Positions 34,141 through 42,043 of a DNA stretch of 42,043 nucleotides are shown piece by piece; the first letter of the stretch is position 1, and each line of letters opens with the position of its first letter. A model generated the notes under the pieces. The model was not told the origin of the DNA. It saw nothing but the letters and a program-made list of their open reading frames with translations, and made no database searches. Both the position numbers and the translations under genes were made by a program. The DNA comes from Bacteroidota bacterium (GTDB lineage Bacteria > Bacteroidota > Bacteroidia > Chitinophagales > Saprospiraceae), in NCBI GenBank assembly GCA_029567325.1, contig JAKQLF010000287.1, forward strand, positions 1 through 42,043, given 5' to 3'.

Positions 34141-35952
34141 TTAACTATTTGTGAGTGGTAAATTGATCGTAATCTTTGAACCAGTTCCACGCTCCGAAGA
34201 TATAAAAAGTCTGCCATTTATCATTGAAGCGCGCTCTTTCATATTGACAAGACCTTTTCCACCACCTGAATTTTTACTATCATTTAATTGATCGGGGTCA
34301 AATCCTGCGCCATCGTCAATGATGGAAATGCTGAAAATATCATCACTTTTATTGATTTTTATAAGAATGATTGAACCTTTGCTATATTTCAAGGCATTAT
34401 TTACCGCTTCCTGCACAATCCTGTACAAATTGATCTCCACAAAAGGATCAAATCTCATTTCTCCCTCCAAATTGCTTGACACTTGTATAACTTTGCCAGT
34501 AAGGTTTTGCAGTTGGCTAGCCATTTTTTTAATTCCTGCCATGATACCATAGTCACTTAGTTCGGGTGGAGTCAAATTGAAAGTGGTTGTCCTTACTTCA
34601 TTGATGATGTTTTTTGCCAACTTGTTTATTTCAATGAGCTGTTTGCTGTTGGAATCAGAAGCACTTGTATCTAATGCCTCAATATTGAATTTTAAAGCAG
34701 TAAGCATTTGACCAATGCCGTCGTGCATATCTCTGGCTATCCTTTTTCGCTCTTCTTCCTGGGCATTTAGTATTTGAGAAGACCTGATTTTTTGTTCTTT
34801 AATTTTGTTTTCATAACGGTCTTTGATCAATTTATTGAGCTCTGTTGTAGCTAAAACCCTTTTGGTGATGTCAGTACAAATCAGGAATAGTTCGTATCGC
34901 ATTCCAAAACGATAAACAGGAACCACTCTGATGTCAAGATAATGAGTAGACCCATCGTCTGTCATGACCTCTAATTCATCATTCCAGACAGAAGACTTCA
35001 TATTGCGGAAAACATTGTCGAGTTTGTCTTTTTCAACCGGCGTTTTTGCAAGAAATTGTTGGATTTTGCTATCAGTCGCACCATCCTTGAGTTTCAGCAG
35101 GTTTTTAAATTTTTCACTCAAGTATTTTATTTTTCCTGTATTATCGAGGGATGCAAACATGGTTGTTTGGTCAAGGGCATAATTCATAGCCCTCAACTCT
35201 TCAGTAGAGGCTTCCAGATTATTAAATAATTTCTGATTTTGCTTGGCCAAACCAAGGGCTTCATTTTCTGCATTAATGAGTTGGTCTATGATTTTCCGAG
35301 CATAATTTGCAGCTGGTGTAAAAATAAAGATCACTTCCAGGGCAAGAACGAGGATTGATAAAAACAGAAATATAAGCTCTAATTTCTTAAGTGTTGTGAC
35401 TCTGTTGCTGGCATCCTTGTCATATGTGAAAACTATATCATCCATCTTTTTTAAAAACTCATCGGACAAAGCATAGATCTGATCTAAGTCTTGGTGATTG
35501 ACAGTATCAAGAGAAAGTAAGGCAGCTTTATAAAGATTGTCAAAAATGGGTTGTATTTCTTTGAATTGTTGGTTGATTTCTGCGGAATTTTGACCCTCTA
35601 TTTCAAATTTTGAAGACCTGTTTTTAAGCGCAGAATGAGAATCATTCCACGTAGTCAGGTTTTTAAGTATTTCAGATTTTAGCCTACTTTTTTCTGCGTC
35701 AGTGTTGGTAGAAAAATTTAATTTAAAAATCTCTTTGGTAATTTTTTGACTCAGCATACGCTGACGCCCAGCAATATTTATGACCCTGGAATCCTTTATT
35801 TGCTTTTGTAAATGGTTGAAAATGAATAACTGACTCAATACAATTGTGAAAAGAATGATGGAGACCGCAATAACGTAGTAAAGCTTTAATTTGGAGAGGG
35901 CAGACTTACTTAACTCACTTTGTGGAATTCCTGCAGTAAAATTATCCACCAT
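34141..35952 (-). CDS. NarX-like sensor histidine kinase with PilJ-type periplasmic domain and PAS
   Basis: The 603-residue protein has a first membrane helix (about 24-46), a periplasmic PilJ/NarX-type four-helix domain (about 50-190) and a second membrane helix (about 192-212). A coiled linker, a PAS domain (about 255-365), the dimerisation/phosphoacceptor helix with His410 (RDMHDGIGQML) and an ATPase domain follow, with Asn519 (QEAVNNALKYSKG), DDGAGF (546-551) and the GGGKGLVNMKERA loop. At 58-70 it has INIAGRQRMLSQK; Arg65 aligns with Arg54 of the E. coli NarX P-box (AGSLRMQS), the nitrate-binding residue. PilJ-domain proteins in general share this motif, so ligand is not proven. It overlaps the DUF4202 gene by 11 bases. 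Confidence 0.92.
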   Translation of the reverse strand: MVDNFTAGIPQSELSKSALSKLKLYYVIAVSIILFTIVLSQLFIFNHLQKQIKDSRVINIAGRQRMLSQKITKEIFKLNFSTNTDAEKSRLKSEILKNLTTWNDSHSALKNRSSKFEIEGQNSAEINQQFKEIQPIFDNLYKAALLSLDTVNHQDLDQIYALSDEFLKKMDDIVFTYDKDASNRVTTLKKLELIFLFLSILVLALEVIFIFTPAANYARKIIDQLINAENEALGLAKQNQKLFNNLEASTEELRAMNYALDQTTMFASLDNTGKIKYLSEKFKNLLKLKDGATDSKIQQFLAKTPVEKDKLDNVFRNMKSSVWNDELEVMTDDGSTHYLDIRVVPVYRFGMRYELFLICTDITKRVLATTELNKLIKDRYENKIKEQKIRSSQILNAQEEERKRIARDMHDGIGQMLTALKFNIEALDTSASDSNSKQLIEINKLAKNIINEVRTTTFNLTPPELSDYGIMAGIKKMASQLQNLTGKVIQVSSNLEGEMRFDPFVEINLYRIVQEAVNNALKYSKGSIILIKINKSDDIFSISIIDDGAGFDPDQLNDSKNSGGGKGLVNMKERASMINGRLFISSERGTGSKITINLPLTNS

Positions 35953-36526
35953 TTAATGCTTTGTTGATCAAATCTGCTTCCTCTTTTCCATAAGTGAATG
36001 CAAGTGCTATCATGTGTGCTTTTTCAGACATCTTTCCCCATGACTTTTGAAGTATTTCTACCATTTTATCATGGTTCGTTTTTAAAGCAAATTTGGAAAA
36101 ATAGTATTTCAAAAAAACCAAACAAGCCGCATCTTCAATGGTCTGCGATTCTTGATCTCGTTTAAAATCTTTTTTCTGAACCAAAAAAACAACTCTATCT
36201 TTCAATTCCTCAGATTCACCAAAGTCTTCCAAAATTTGCGCAATGGTCGCGGCATGGAATTTTTTCAATTCATTTCTCCATCTGAGATAACCTTCCCTGT
36301 TATTTTCATAAGTAGATCTTTGTATTTTCCATCTTTGAATATGCTGGGCACGTGCTGCAATGATCAAGGCTTTAGAAGGGGATTCCTCCAGTAAATCAAC
36401 CATTTCACTCATTCTTCGCCCATAGACCAACTCAGATGGTTGTGATCCATCATCCAAGTCTTCCATATTTGGGTCAAGAGCATTGTACTCATCGATTTTC
36501 TTTAAAATATCATTTGTTTCTGCCAT
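35942..36526 (-). CDS. DUF4202 family protein, first gene of the kinase/regulator operon
   Basis: The 194-residue soluble protein has the DUF4202 pattern: RAQHIQRWKIQRSTYENN (about 59-76), GYLRWRNELKKFHAATIAQI, and EDAACLVFLKYYF (131-143). His62, His91 and the Glu131-Asp132 pair are placed like a metal-dependent HD-type hydrolase, but that is an inference from spacing. Function is unknown; from memory the family often lies beside nitrate/nitrite or other denitrification genes. The kinase gene starts inside its last 11 bases, so the three genes form one coupled operon, and a TAnnTTTG box lies just before its ATG. Confidence 0.85.
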   Translation of the reverse strand: MAETNDILKKIDEYNALDPNMEDLDDGSQPSELVYGRRMSEMVDLLEESPSKALIIAARAQHIQRWKIQRSTYENNREGYLRWRNELKKFHAATIAQILEDFGESEELKDRVVFLVQKKDFKRDQESQTIEDAACLVFLKYYFSKFALKTNHDKMVEILQKSWGKMSEKAHMIALAFTYGKEEADLINKALNGG

Positions 36527-36541
36527 ATCCTACAAAGTATA

Positions 36542-36549
36542 CAAAGCTA
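36542..36549 (-). promoter_or_regulatory. TAnnTTTG promoter box of the DUF4202-kinase-regulator operon
   Basis: On the minus strand TAGCTTTG, 16 bases upstream of the ATG at 36526. A second near-match (ATACTTTG) lies closer to the start. No TTG at the expected distance. Confidence 0.45.
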
Positions 36550-36734
36550 AGGTAATAAGAAAACTCGTAAATTAATTCATGCTAAATTGAATAGCCTTTA
36601 TATTAAAATGTAATTCGAACTTAAGAATAAGCCCTAAATATCTTTAAATCCCCACTTTTTGGATCTAAATTTCAATCAATTTTTGTGACATTTGAAATTC
36701 GAATGAGAAATCCTCCTATTCACATAGCTAATGG

Positions 36735-36742
36735 TATATTTG
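36735..36742 (+). promoter_or_regulatory. TAnnTTTG promoter box of purU
   Basis: TATATTTG, 36 bases before the ATG at 36779; no TTG at the expected -33 position. Confidence 0.45.
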
Positions 36743-36778
36743 CGATGCAAAATTATAATTGGAAAACATTAATCACTT

Positions 36779-37651
36779 ATGAGCTATCTGGAATTAGAAA
36801 CTGCAATCATCTCCATGCATTGTGAAGATGAAAAAGGCATCATCTCTGCAGTTACCGATTTTATATTGACGAACAATGGAAACATTGTCGAGCTTGATCA
36901 ACACGTAGATGTAGATTCCAACCGATTTTACATGCGCATAGAGTGGGAGATTGACGGCTTTGGTATTGAAAGAAATAAAATTGGTGAATATTTTGAAACA
37001 TTGGTTGTTAAGAAGTACAAAGATGTCCATTGGAATGTAAATTTCAATCATCAAAAACCTAAGATGGCTTTGTTTGTATCACATTATGGTCATTGCCTTT
37101 ATGATATATTGGGCAGGGTAGACACTGGTGAATGGAACGTAGACATTGCCTGCATCATCAGTAACCATCAAGAATTTGAGCCTTTGGTAAGTAAATTTGG
37201 AATCCCTTTTTATTACTTCGAAATGAAAGGTAATGATAAAGAAGCTATTGAGGCAGAGCAAATAAAATTACTTTTGGAACATCAGGTTGATCTCATTGTA
37301 TTGGCAAGGTATATGCAAATACTTTCTCCAAATTTTGTCGACCACTTTACCAATCGCATCATCAACATCCATCATAGCTCTTTGCCAGCTTTTCCTGGAG
37401 CAAATCCATACAAAAACGCTTTCATGAGAGGTGTAAAATTTATGGGAGCAACCGCACATTATGTAACATCTGATTTGGACGAAGGGCCGATCATAGCTCA
37501 AGATGTCATTCCTATTTCTCACAGACACACTTTAGACGATCTCAAAAGAAGGGGCCGAGACATAGAGAAGATTGTACTTGCAAACGCAGTTTATGCCCAT
37601 CTTTCTCGTCGAGTATTGACCTTTGGCAATAAAACAGTTGTTTTTGACTAA
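36779..37651 (+). CDS. purU: Formyltetrahydrofolate deformylase
   Basis: It hydrolyses 10-formyltetrahydrofolate to formate and tetrahydrofolate. The 290-residue protein has an N-terminal ACT domain (about 8-90, IISMHCEDEKGIISAVTDFI) and a C-terminal formyltransferase-like domain with the catalytic block INIHHSSLPAFPGANPY (about 196-212) and the later SDLDEGPIIAQD (about 232-243). The doubled His and PAFPGA separate PurU from PurN, which has HPSLLP. In E. coli PurU balances the one-carbon pool and is controlled by methionine and glycine; whether this holds here is unknown. It is transcribed alone and converges with ggt. Confidence 0.95.
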   Translation: MSYLELETAIISMHCEDEKGIISAVTDFILTNNGNIVELDQHVDVDSNRFYMRIEWEIDGFGIERNKIGEYFETLVVKKYKDVHWNVNFNHQKPKMALFVSHYGHCLYDILGRVDTGEWNVDIACIISNHQEFEPLVSKFGIPFYYFEMKGNDKEAIEAEQIKLLLEHQVDLIVLARYMQILSPNFVDHFTNRIINIHHSSLPAFPGANPYKNAFMRGVKFMGATAHYVTSDLDEGPIIAQDVIPISHRHTLDDLKRRGRDIEKIVLANAVYAHLSRRVLTFGNKTVVFD

Positions 37652-37703
37652 GGTTGGATTCAACGCTAAAGTCAAAATGTGAGTTTTAGTTTCTATATCT
37701 TTC

Positions 37704-37728
37704 ACTTGAAACAAAACCAGTTTCAAGT
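37704..37728. terminator. Perfect hairpin between convergent purU and ggt
   Basis: ACTTGAAAC (37704-37712), loop AAAACCA, GTTTCAAGT (37720-37728): a perfect 9-base stem in the 91-base space between the two stop codons. No T-run follows, so it may stabilise or end both transcripts only weakly. Confidence 0.45.
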
Positions 37729-37742
37729 ATATATCCAGTGAT

Positions 37743-39461
37743 TCAATAGCCTTTTGCGTCATCATCGCCACGTGGATCTGCACCTCCACTAATGGTTCCG
37801 TCAGGCATAAAAACTATAGCTTCAACTCGACCTATGTTTCCCCTTTCTGACAAGATATGTCCTCTTTCAGTTAGAGCAATTCTGACTTGACCATCCAAAC
37901 AATTGCGTTCGTGGTACAGTAAATCTGGAAGCCATTGATGGTGAAATCTAGGTTTTGCGACCGCATCAAATCCATTCATTTCAAAATCAATAATATTAAG
38001 CAGCGTTTGAAATACACTGGTGATGATTGTTGACCCACCTGGAGTTCCAACCACGGCTTTAAGTTTCCCATTTTTGGAAACTATGGTTGGCGTCATCGAG
38101 CTCAGCATCCTTTTTCCGGGTTCTACTTTATTGGCCTCAGCCCCAATCAGTCCATAAAGATTGGGCTCACCTGGTTTTGCTGAGAAATCATCCATTTCAT
38201 TGTTTAGCAAATATCCGCCACCTTCTACGATGACTTTACTCCCATAACCATCATTGAGTGTTGTGGTAATACTTACGGCATTTCCTTCCTCATCTACGAT
38301 AGAAAAATGGGTTGTTTGATCAGATTCTTTGATTTGTCCAGCTTTGATTTGTTCACTTTTTGTAGCCATCGATGGATTGAAGTCAGACATCCTCTTTTTT
38401 AAATAGGCTTCTGACGTCATGGTTTTAATTGGGACAGGATAAAAGTCACTATCGCCGAGATGCGCGGCTCTATCTGCATAAACTCTACGTTCTGCCTCCA
38501 CTATCAAATGAGTAGAATTTGTAGAATGTAAACCCATGGATTGCAAGTCATAAGGTTCAACCATTTTCATCAATTGCATCAATGCAATACCGCCACTTGA
38601 CGGTGGAGGCATAGAAACAACATCATAACCTTTGTATGTAAATGAAATGGGTTCACGCCAAACCGCTTTATATGCGATTAAATCTTTGAGCGTAATGAGA
38701 CCATTACCTTTTTGCATTTCTTTGACCAAAGTATTTGCAACTTTACCCTCATAAAAACCAGCTCTACCTTTGTCACGAACATATTTTAAGGTGTTTGCCA
38801 ATTCCTTTTGCACAAGTAAATCCCCGACTTTCCAATTGGGATTGGTAGTAAATGCAGATTTGCGCTTGTTTACCAAATCAAATGTTTTTGCTACCTCATT
38901 TAAGCCTTCTGCTTCTCGTTCAGTTAAAATTACCCCGTGTTTTGCTCCATCAATTGCTGGTTGTATTAGAGCTTTCCAATCTTTCAATTTACTGTATTGT
39001 TCAAATGCTTGCCACATTCCATCTACAACTCCAGGTACACCAACAGCAAGGTGTCCAGTCGTACTCAAGTCCTCAATCACATTACCATTTGCATCCAAGT
39101 ACATATTGGTTGTAGCAGCCAATGGGGCTTTTTCACGAAAATCCAGACATTTGACGTTTCCGTTCTTATCTCTCAATACCATAAAGCCACCACCACCAAT
39201 ATTACCAGCTGCAGGATAACATACAGCCAATGCAAATTGTACAGCTATTGCTGCATCTACTGCATTGCCCCCATTTTTCAAAACATCTAGACCTATCTGG
39301 CTTGCAAAAGGATGTGCAGATATCACCATAGCCTTTGTAGCCTTTACATCCTTGGTGATAGGGATTGAGAGCGGTTGATAACTTGATTTACAAGCACCTA
39401 ATAATAACACTAAACTTAAAACGTAAATTTTTACTGAACTTATTTTCATTTTCTGTCTCAT
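37743..39461 (-). CDS. ggt: Gamma-glutamyltransferase lipoprotein
   Basis: It removes the gamma-glutamyl group of glutathione and related compounds in the periplasm. Counting from the chosen ATG at 39461, the 572-residue precursor has a lipoprotein signal peptide with Cys24 (LLLGACKSS). The proenzyme cleaves itself before Thr383, which starts the small subunit (TTHFSIVDEEGNAVSIT) and is the nucleophile. The small-subunit motifs LLNNEMDDFSAKPGEP and MLSSMTPTIV match E. coli GGT closely. The large subunit has NGGNAVDAAIA and GNIGGGGFM. An ATG at 39581 would add 40 residues ahead of the signal peptide and is unlikely. Lipidation, rather than free periplasmic secretion, is the main difference from E. 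coli. Confidence 0.94.
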   Translation of the reverse strand: MRQKMKISSVKIYVLSLVLLLGACKSSYQPLSIPITKDVKATKAMVISAHPFASQIGLDVLKNGGNAVDAAIAVQFALAVCYPAAGNIGGGGFMVLRDKNGNVKCLDFREKAPLAATTNMYLDANGNVIEDLSTTGHLAVGVPGVVDGMWQAFEQYSKLKDWKALIQPAIDGAKHGVILTEREAEGLNEVAKTFDLVNKRKSAFTTNPNWKVGDLLVQKELANTLKYVRDKGRAGFYEGKVANTLVKEMQKGNGLITLKDLIAYKAVWREPISFTYKGYDVVSMPPPSSGGIALMQLMKMVEPYDLQSMGLHSTNSTHLIVEAERRVYADRAAHLGDSDFYPVPIKTMTSEAYLKKRMSDFNPSMATKSEQIKAGQIKESDQTTHFSIVDEEGNAVSITTTLNDGYGSKVIVEGGGYLLNNEMDDFSAKPGEPNLYGLIGAEANKVEPGKRMLSSMTPTIVSKNGKLKAVVGTPGGSTIITSVFQTLLNIIDFEMNGFDAVAKPRFHHQWLPDLLYHERNCLDGQVRIALTERGHILSERGNIGRVEAIVFMPDGTISGGADPRGDDDAKGY

Positions 39462-39618
39462 TTGGTAGTTGGTAATGCATATCAGAAGGCTTAAATATAT
39501 GTCCAAAATTTTAGCTTGATCGCATTTATTTTCCAATTTGTAATTAAGAAAGAAAATTTGATTGTATAAAATGAAAACCATTTTTTCATAAAATACATGC
39601 TAAGCTTATCTTTAGGTC

Positions 39619-41115
39619 ATGTATTTTGAAAAAGAAAAGAAGGAAATAGCTCTGATAGGTGCTGGTATCATGAGCGCTACACTGGGAGTGATTTTGAAAC
39701 AAGTAATGCCCGACTGTAAAATCACAATTTACGAGCGACTCAATCAAAGCGGCGCAGAAAGTTCTGACGCTTGGAATAATGCAGGAACTGGGCATTCTGC
39801 TTTTTGTGAACTCAATTATACTCCAGACACTGTAGGTGCAATAGACATTTCCAAAGCGATAGAAATTGCTGAACAGTTTGAAGTTTCCAAGCAGTTTTGG
39901 TCTTATCTTCTGGACATAAATTGCATGGCTGAAGGCAAATCTTTTATTGATGGGATAAGACACATGAGTTTTGTGACAGGAGATGCAAATGTTGCTTTTT
40001 TATTCAAGCGATTTGAGGCCTTGCAAAAAGAACCGCTTTTTTACCAAATGGTTTTCACCAAAGATCATCAATTGATTAAAGAATGGTTGCCTTTGATGAT
40101 GGAAGGTCGACCTTCAAGTGAAATGGTAGCCTGTACGTCTACGCCTATTGGCACTGATGTGAATTTTGGCGCACTTACGAGAGGTATGGTGGAATATCTT
40201 TCAAGATTGGATGGGGTTGAAGTTTACATGGCTCATCAGGTCAATGATTTGACAAAAATGAAAGATGGCAAATGGATGATTGAGGTAAAAAACCTTCTGG
40301 ATAAGCGTGAACGGATTGATTTTTGTGACTTTGTTTTCATCGGAGCAGGAGGTGGTTCACTTTCTTTGTTGGAAAAATCTGATATCCCAGAAGCTGAAGG
40401 TTATGGTGGTTTTCCAGTAGGAGGTCAATGGTTGAGGTGTGTCAATGAAGAGGTCATTGCCCGGCATGATGCAAAAGTTTATGGAAAAGCTGCAGTTGGT
40501 TCACCACCCATGTCAGTGCCTCACATGGATACAAGATCCATAGATGGTAAACAAGCTTTGTTGTTTGGTCCATATGCTGGTTTTTCTACAAAATTCCTCA
40601 AACAAGGATCATATGCCGATTTGTTTCTTTCGATAGAAACTCATAATGTTTGGCCATTGCTTTCAGCGGGAATTAAAAATGTGCCCCTTACGAAGTATCT
40701 CATCGAGCAAGTTTTTCTGAGTGAAGAAGAGCGATTTGCAGAACTCCTCAAATTTTACCCATTTGCAGATATGAAGGATTGGGAAACCATACAAGCAGGA
40801 CAAAGAGTCCAGATTATTAAAAAAGATAAAAAAGAGGGTGGTGTCCTTAAATTCGGAACAGAAATAGTAAGCGATCAGTTTGGAACCATTGCTGCATTGT
40901 TAGGCGCATCACCTGGGGCTTCCACATCCGTTTCAATCATGTTGGATTTATTGCACAAATGTTTTCCAGAAAATTGGCAATCTCGATATTGGCAAGAGCA
41001 ATTGAAAAAAATGGTCCCTTCTTTAAATATAAAATTGAATGACCAGCCAGAAATGCTTGAGACAATCAGAGAAATGACTAGCAGAAAATTGGGCTTAGGT
41101 TTCAGCGACAAGTGA
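39619..41115 (+). CDS. mqo: Malate:quinone oxidoreductase
   Basis: The FAD-dependent enzyme oxidises malate to oxaloacetate and passes electrons to the quinone pool, taking the place of or adding to malate dehydrogenase. The 498-residue protein has the FAD-binding ALIGAGIMSATLG (11-23), the Mqo block SSDAWNNAGTGHSAFCELNY, FVFIGAGGGSLSLLEKS, FPVGGQWLRC and the C-terminal LLGASPGASTSVSIML. It lacks a signal peptide and acts on the cytosolic face of the membrane. A partial promoter box TATCTTTA lies at 39607-39614, only five bases before the ATG. Its quinone would be menaquinone made by the mqnB route in this window. Confidence 0.95.
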   Translation: MYFEKEKKEIALIGAGIMSATLGVILKQVMPDCKITIYERLNQSGAESSDAWNNAGTGHSAFCELNYTPDTVGAIDISKAIEIAEQFEVSKQFWSYLLDINCMAEGKSFIDGIRHMSFVTGDANVAFLFKRFEALQKEPLFYQMVFTKDHQLIKEWLPLMMEGRPSSEMVACTSTPIGTDVNFGALTRGMVEYLSRLDGVEVYMAHQVNDLTKMKDGKWMIEVKNLLDKRERIDFCDFVFIGAGGGSLSLLEKSDIPEAEGYGGFPVGGQWLRCVNEEVIARHDAKVYGKAAVGSPPMSVPHMDTRSIDGKQALLFGPYAGFSTKFLKQGSYADLFLSIETHNVWPLLSAGIKNVPLTKYLIEQVFLSEEERFAELLKFYPFADMKDWETIQAGQRVQIIKKDKKEGGVLKFGTEIVSDQFGTIAALLGASPGASTSVSIMLDLLHKCFPENWQSRYWQEQLKKMVPSLNIKLNDQPEMLETIREMTSRKLGLGFSDK

Positions 41116-41116
41116 G

Positions 41117-41260
41117 GAGCTATCACTTTTCAGTTTTCAGCTTTTTTCGGAAATTGGAAACCGGAAACCGTGAAATGATCGAATAAAAGCATTGAACTCC
41201 TTTGAAAAAATTGCGCTTTAAGCATTGCGCACCTACACTGTGTAGGTACTTTGCTGCGAA
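41117..41260. repeat. Degenerate repeats at the start of the mqo-tetR gap
   Basis: GAGCTATCA (41117-41125) followed by TTTTCAGTTTTCAGC (41127-41141) resembles the reverse complement of about 4790-4822. Then come TTGGAAACCGGAAACCG (about 41153-41169) and ACCTACACTGTGTAGGT (41230-41246), a palindrome with 8-base arms. The 795-base gap 41116-41910 holds no credible gene; the remainder is the tandem repeat and the operator listed next. Confidence 0.5.
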
Positions 41261-41310
41261 ACAAATTGCGCCGTAGGCATTGAATTCCCATTCAACTCTT
41301 ATTGTAAACT

Positions 41311-41778
41311 ATTGGTCGCATTGGTCTAATATTAATGAAGACGAAAAATTTTGCATCTCTACAATTGTTTCATTAAAACCATTGACATAATTGAAATTTC
41401 ATTGAACTCTATTGGTCGTTGGTCTAATATTAATGAAGAGGAAAAATTTTGCGTCTCTACAAATATTTCATTAAAAACCATTGACATAATTGAAATTTCA
41501 TTGAACTCTATTGGTCGCATCGGTCTAATATTAATGAAGACGAAAAATTTTGCGACTCTACAATATGTTTCATTAAAATCTTTGAATTCTCATTGAACTC
41601 CCATTGAACTCCCATTGAACTCCTATTGAAATCTATTGGCCGCATTTATCTAATATCTGTGAAGACGCAAAATTTTGCGTCTCTACAATTGTTTCATTAA
41701 AATAAATGACAAAATTGAACTCCCATTGAACTCCCATTGAACTCTCATTGAACTCTCATTGGACTCTGATTGAATATC
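41311..41778. repeat. Tandem ~100-bp repeat with 20-bp palindrome, plus 11-bp minisatellite
   Basis: Four units start at 41311, 41411, 41510 and 41635 (spacing 100, 99 and 125). Each begins ATTGGTCG or similar, then (T/C)TAATAT, GAAGACG, a palindrome, CTCTACAA and TTTCATTAAAA. The palindrome AGACGCAAAATTTTGCGTCT is perfect in unit 4 (41663-41682) and degenerate in units 1-3 (41339-41358, 41437-41456, 41538-41557). Between and after units 3 and 4 runs an 11-base tandem repeat CATTGAACTC(C/T): 41580-41634 and 41713-41778. The period of 11 equals about one DNA helical turn, so it may bend DNA. A REP-like or MITE-like element is likely. Confidence 0.75.
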
Positions 41779-41870
41779 AAATTGTTGGTAAGGTCATCTA
41801 TAATATCATAAAAATTTTGTTAAAAATCAAATGGTCACACTGAGAGTTAAACTTTATTCTGACATTTGCG

Positions 41871-41890
41871 TTAACCAACTGGTTAGTTAA
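41871..41890. promoter_or_regulatory. Operator-like palindrome before tetR
   Basis: AACCAACTGGTT (41873-41884) is a perfect inverted repeat, flanked by outer arms TTAAC (41871-41875) and GTTAA (41886-41890). A near-match to the -7 box, GACATTTG (41861-41868), sits just before it, so the palindrome would cover the transcript start. Its place and form suggest autorepression by the TetR protein 21 bases downstream. Confidence 0.55.
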
Positions 41891-41910
41891 TTAATTATTT
41901 AAAATTAAGA

Positions 41911-42043
41911 ATGGAGAAAGATAAACTGAGTACTGAATCTATCATCAAGCAAGCTGCAATGGAAGTCTTTCTGAAGGATGGATTTGATGGTGCCCGGATG
42001 CAAAAAATTGCTGATTTGGCAGGAGTCAATAAGGCAATGTTGC
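41911..42043 (+). CDS. TetR/AcrR-family transcriptional regulator, 5' part only
   Basis: The gene starts with ATG at 41911 and runs off the window after 44 codons. The visible part is the N-terminal DNA-binding domain: an opening helix IIKQAAMEVFLKDGFDGARM and the helix-turn-helix QKIADLAGVNKAML. Family assignment is clear; ligand and targets are not visible because the C-terminal domain lies outside the window. Upstream is a 20-base palindrome in an operator position. Confidence 0.9.
   Translation, partial: MEKDKLSTESIIKQAAMEVFLKDGFDGARMQKIADLAGVNKAML

Noticed and set aside
39462-39581. Forty extra N-terminal residues for gamma-glutamyltransferase
   Set aside because: They would precede the lipoprotein signal peptide and are AT-rich intergenic in character.
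41351-41596. 81-codon plus-strand open frame with a repeated peptide
   Set aside because: It lies wholly within the tandem repeat. The 99-base spacing happens to be a multiple of three, so the repeat makes a repeated peptide; there is no promoter or coding character.
41311-41778. CRISPR array
   Set aside because: The whole unit of about 100 bases repeats, including the would-be spacers, and there are no cas genes nearby.

Overview
The window is AT-rich chromosomal DNA from a member of the Bacteroidota, most likely in or near the Saprospiria/Chitinophagia. The evidence is a SusC-type transporter, two secreted proteins with type IX secretion (T9SS) C-terminal tails, SprB-like repeats, Bacteroidota-typical families (DUF4835, DUF3810, DUF6794, Bacteroidota-type RpoZ and BamD), a futalosine-pathway menaquinone gene, and repeated promoter boxes of the form TAnnTTTG in place of a sigma-70 TATAAT box. 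Shine-Dalgarno sequences are essentially absent. I saw no tRNA, rRNA, phage, insertion sequence or CRISPR array.

Layout. 1-3.7 kb: a SusC gene truncated at its 5' end abuts a short unrelated coding fragment, followed by a secreted GH65-type glycosidase. 3.8-5.8 kb: yebC and a small zinc-ribbon protein, separated by repeat-bearing intergenic DNA. 5.8-12.4 kb: a TPR/PD40/SPOR envelope protein, a 1-Cys peroxiredoxin, a phosphoglycerate dehydrogenase, a TPR protein, inorganic pyrophosphatase and an unknown small protein. 12.4-16.3 kb: a compact minus-strand operon bamD-rpoZ-coaBC-DUF4835-purN. 16.5-23.3 kb: a secreted M43 metalloprotease, two small envelope proteins and a large propeller histidine kinase. 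23.5-30.6 kb: corA, a DUF3810 membrane protein with a metalloprotease-like motif, the ubiX-mqnB pair, the overlapping folD-prmA pair and an all-helical unknown protein. 30.9-33.4 kb: a secreted protein with dockerin repeats and a cohesin-like region. 33.4-36.5 kb: a DUF4202 / NarX-like kinase / LuxR-type regulator operon. 36.8-41.1 kb: purU, gamma-glutamyltransferase and malate:quinone oxidoreductase. 41.1-42.0 kb: a repeat-rich intergenic block of about 100-bp units carrying a 20-bp palindrome, then the start of a TetR regulator with an operator-like palindrome.

Most genes are housekeeping or envelope genes. One-carbon/folate chemistry recurs (folD, purN, purU). Respiration is represented by menaquinone synthesis (mqnB, ubiX) and quinone-linked malate oxidation (mqo). 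The places most worth a second look are the DUF4202-kinase-regulator operon, the palindromic tandem repeat before tetR, the truncated susC junction, the SPOR-tailed PD40 protein, and the protein that carries both dockerin and cohesin-like sequence.
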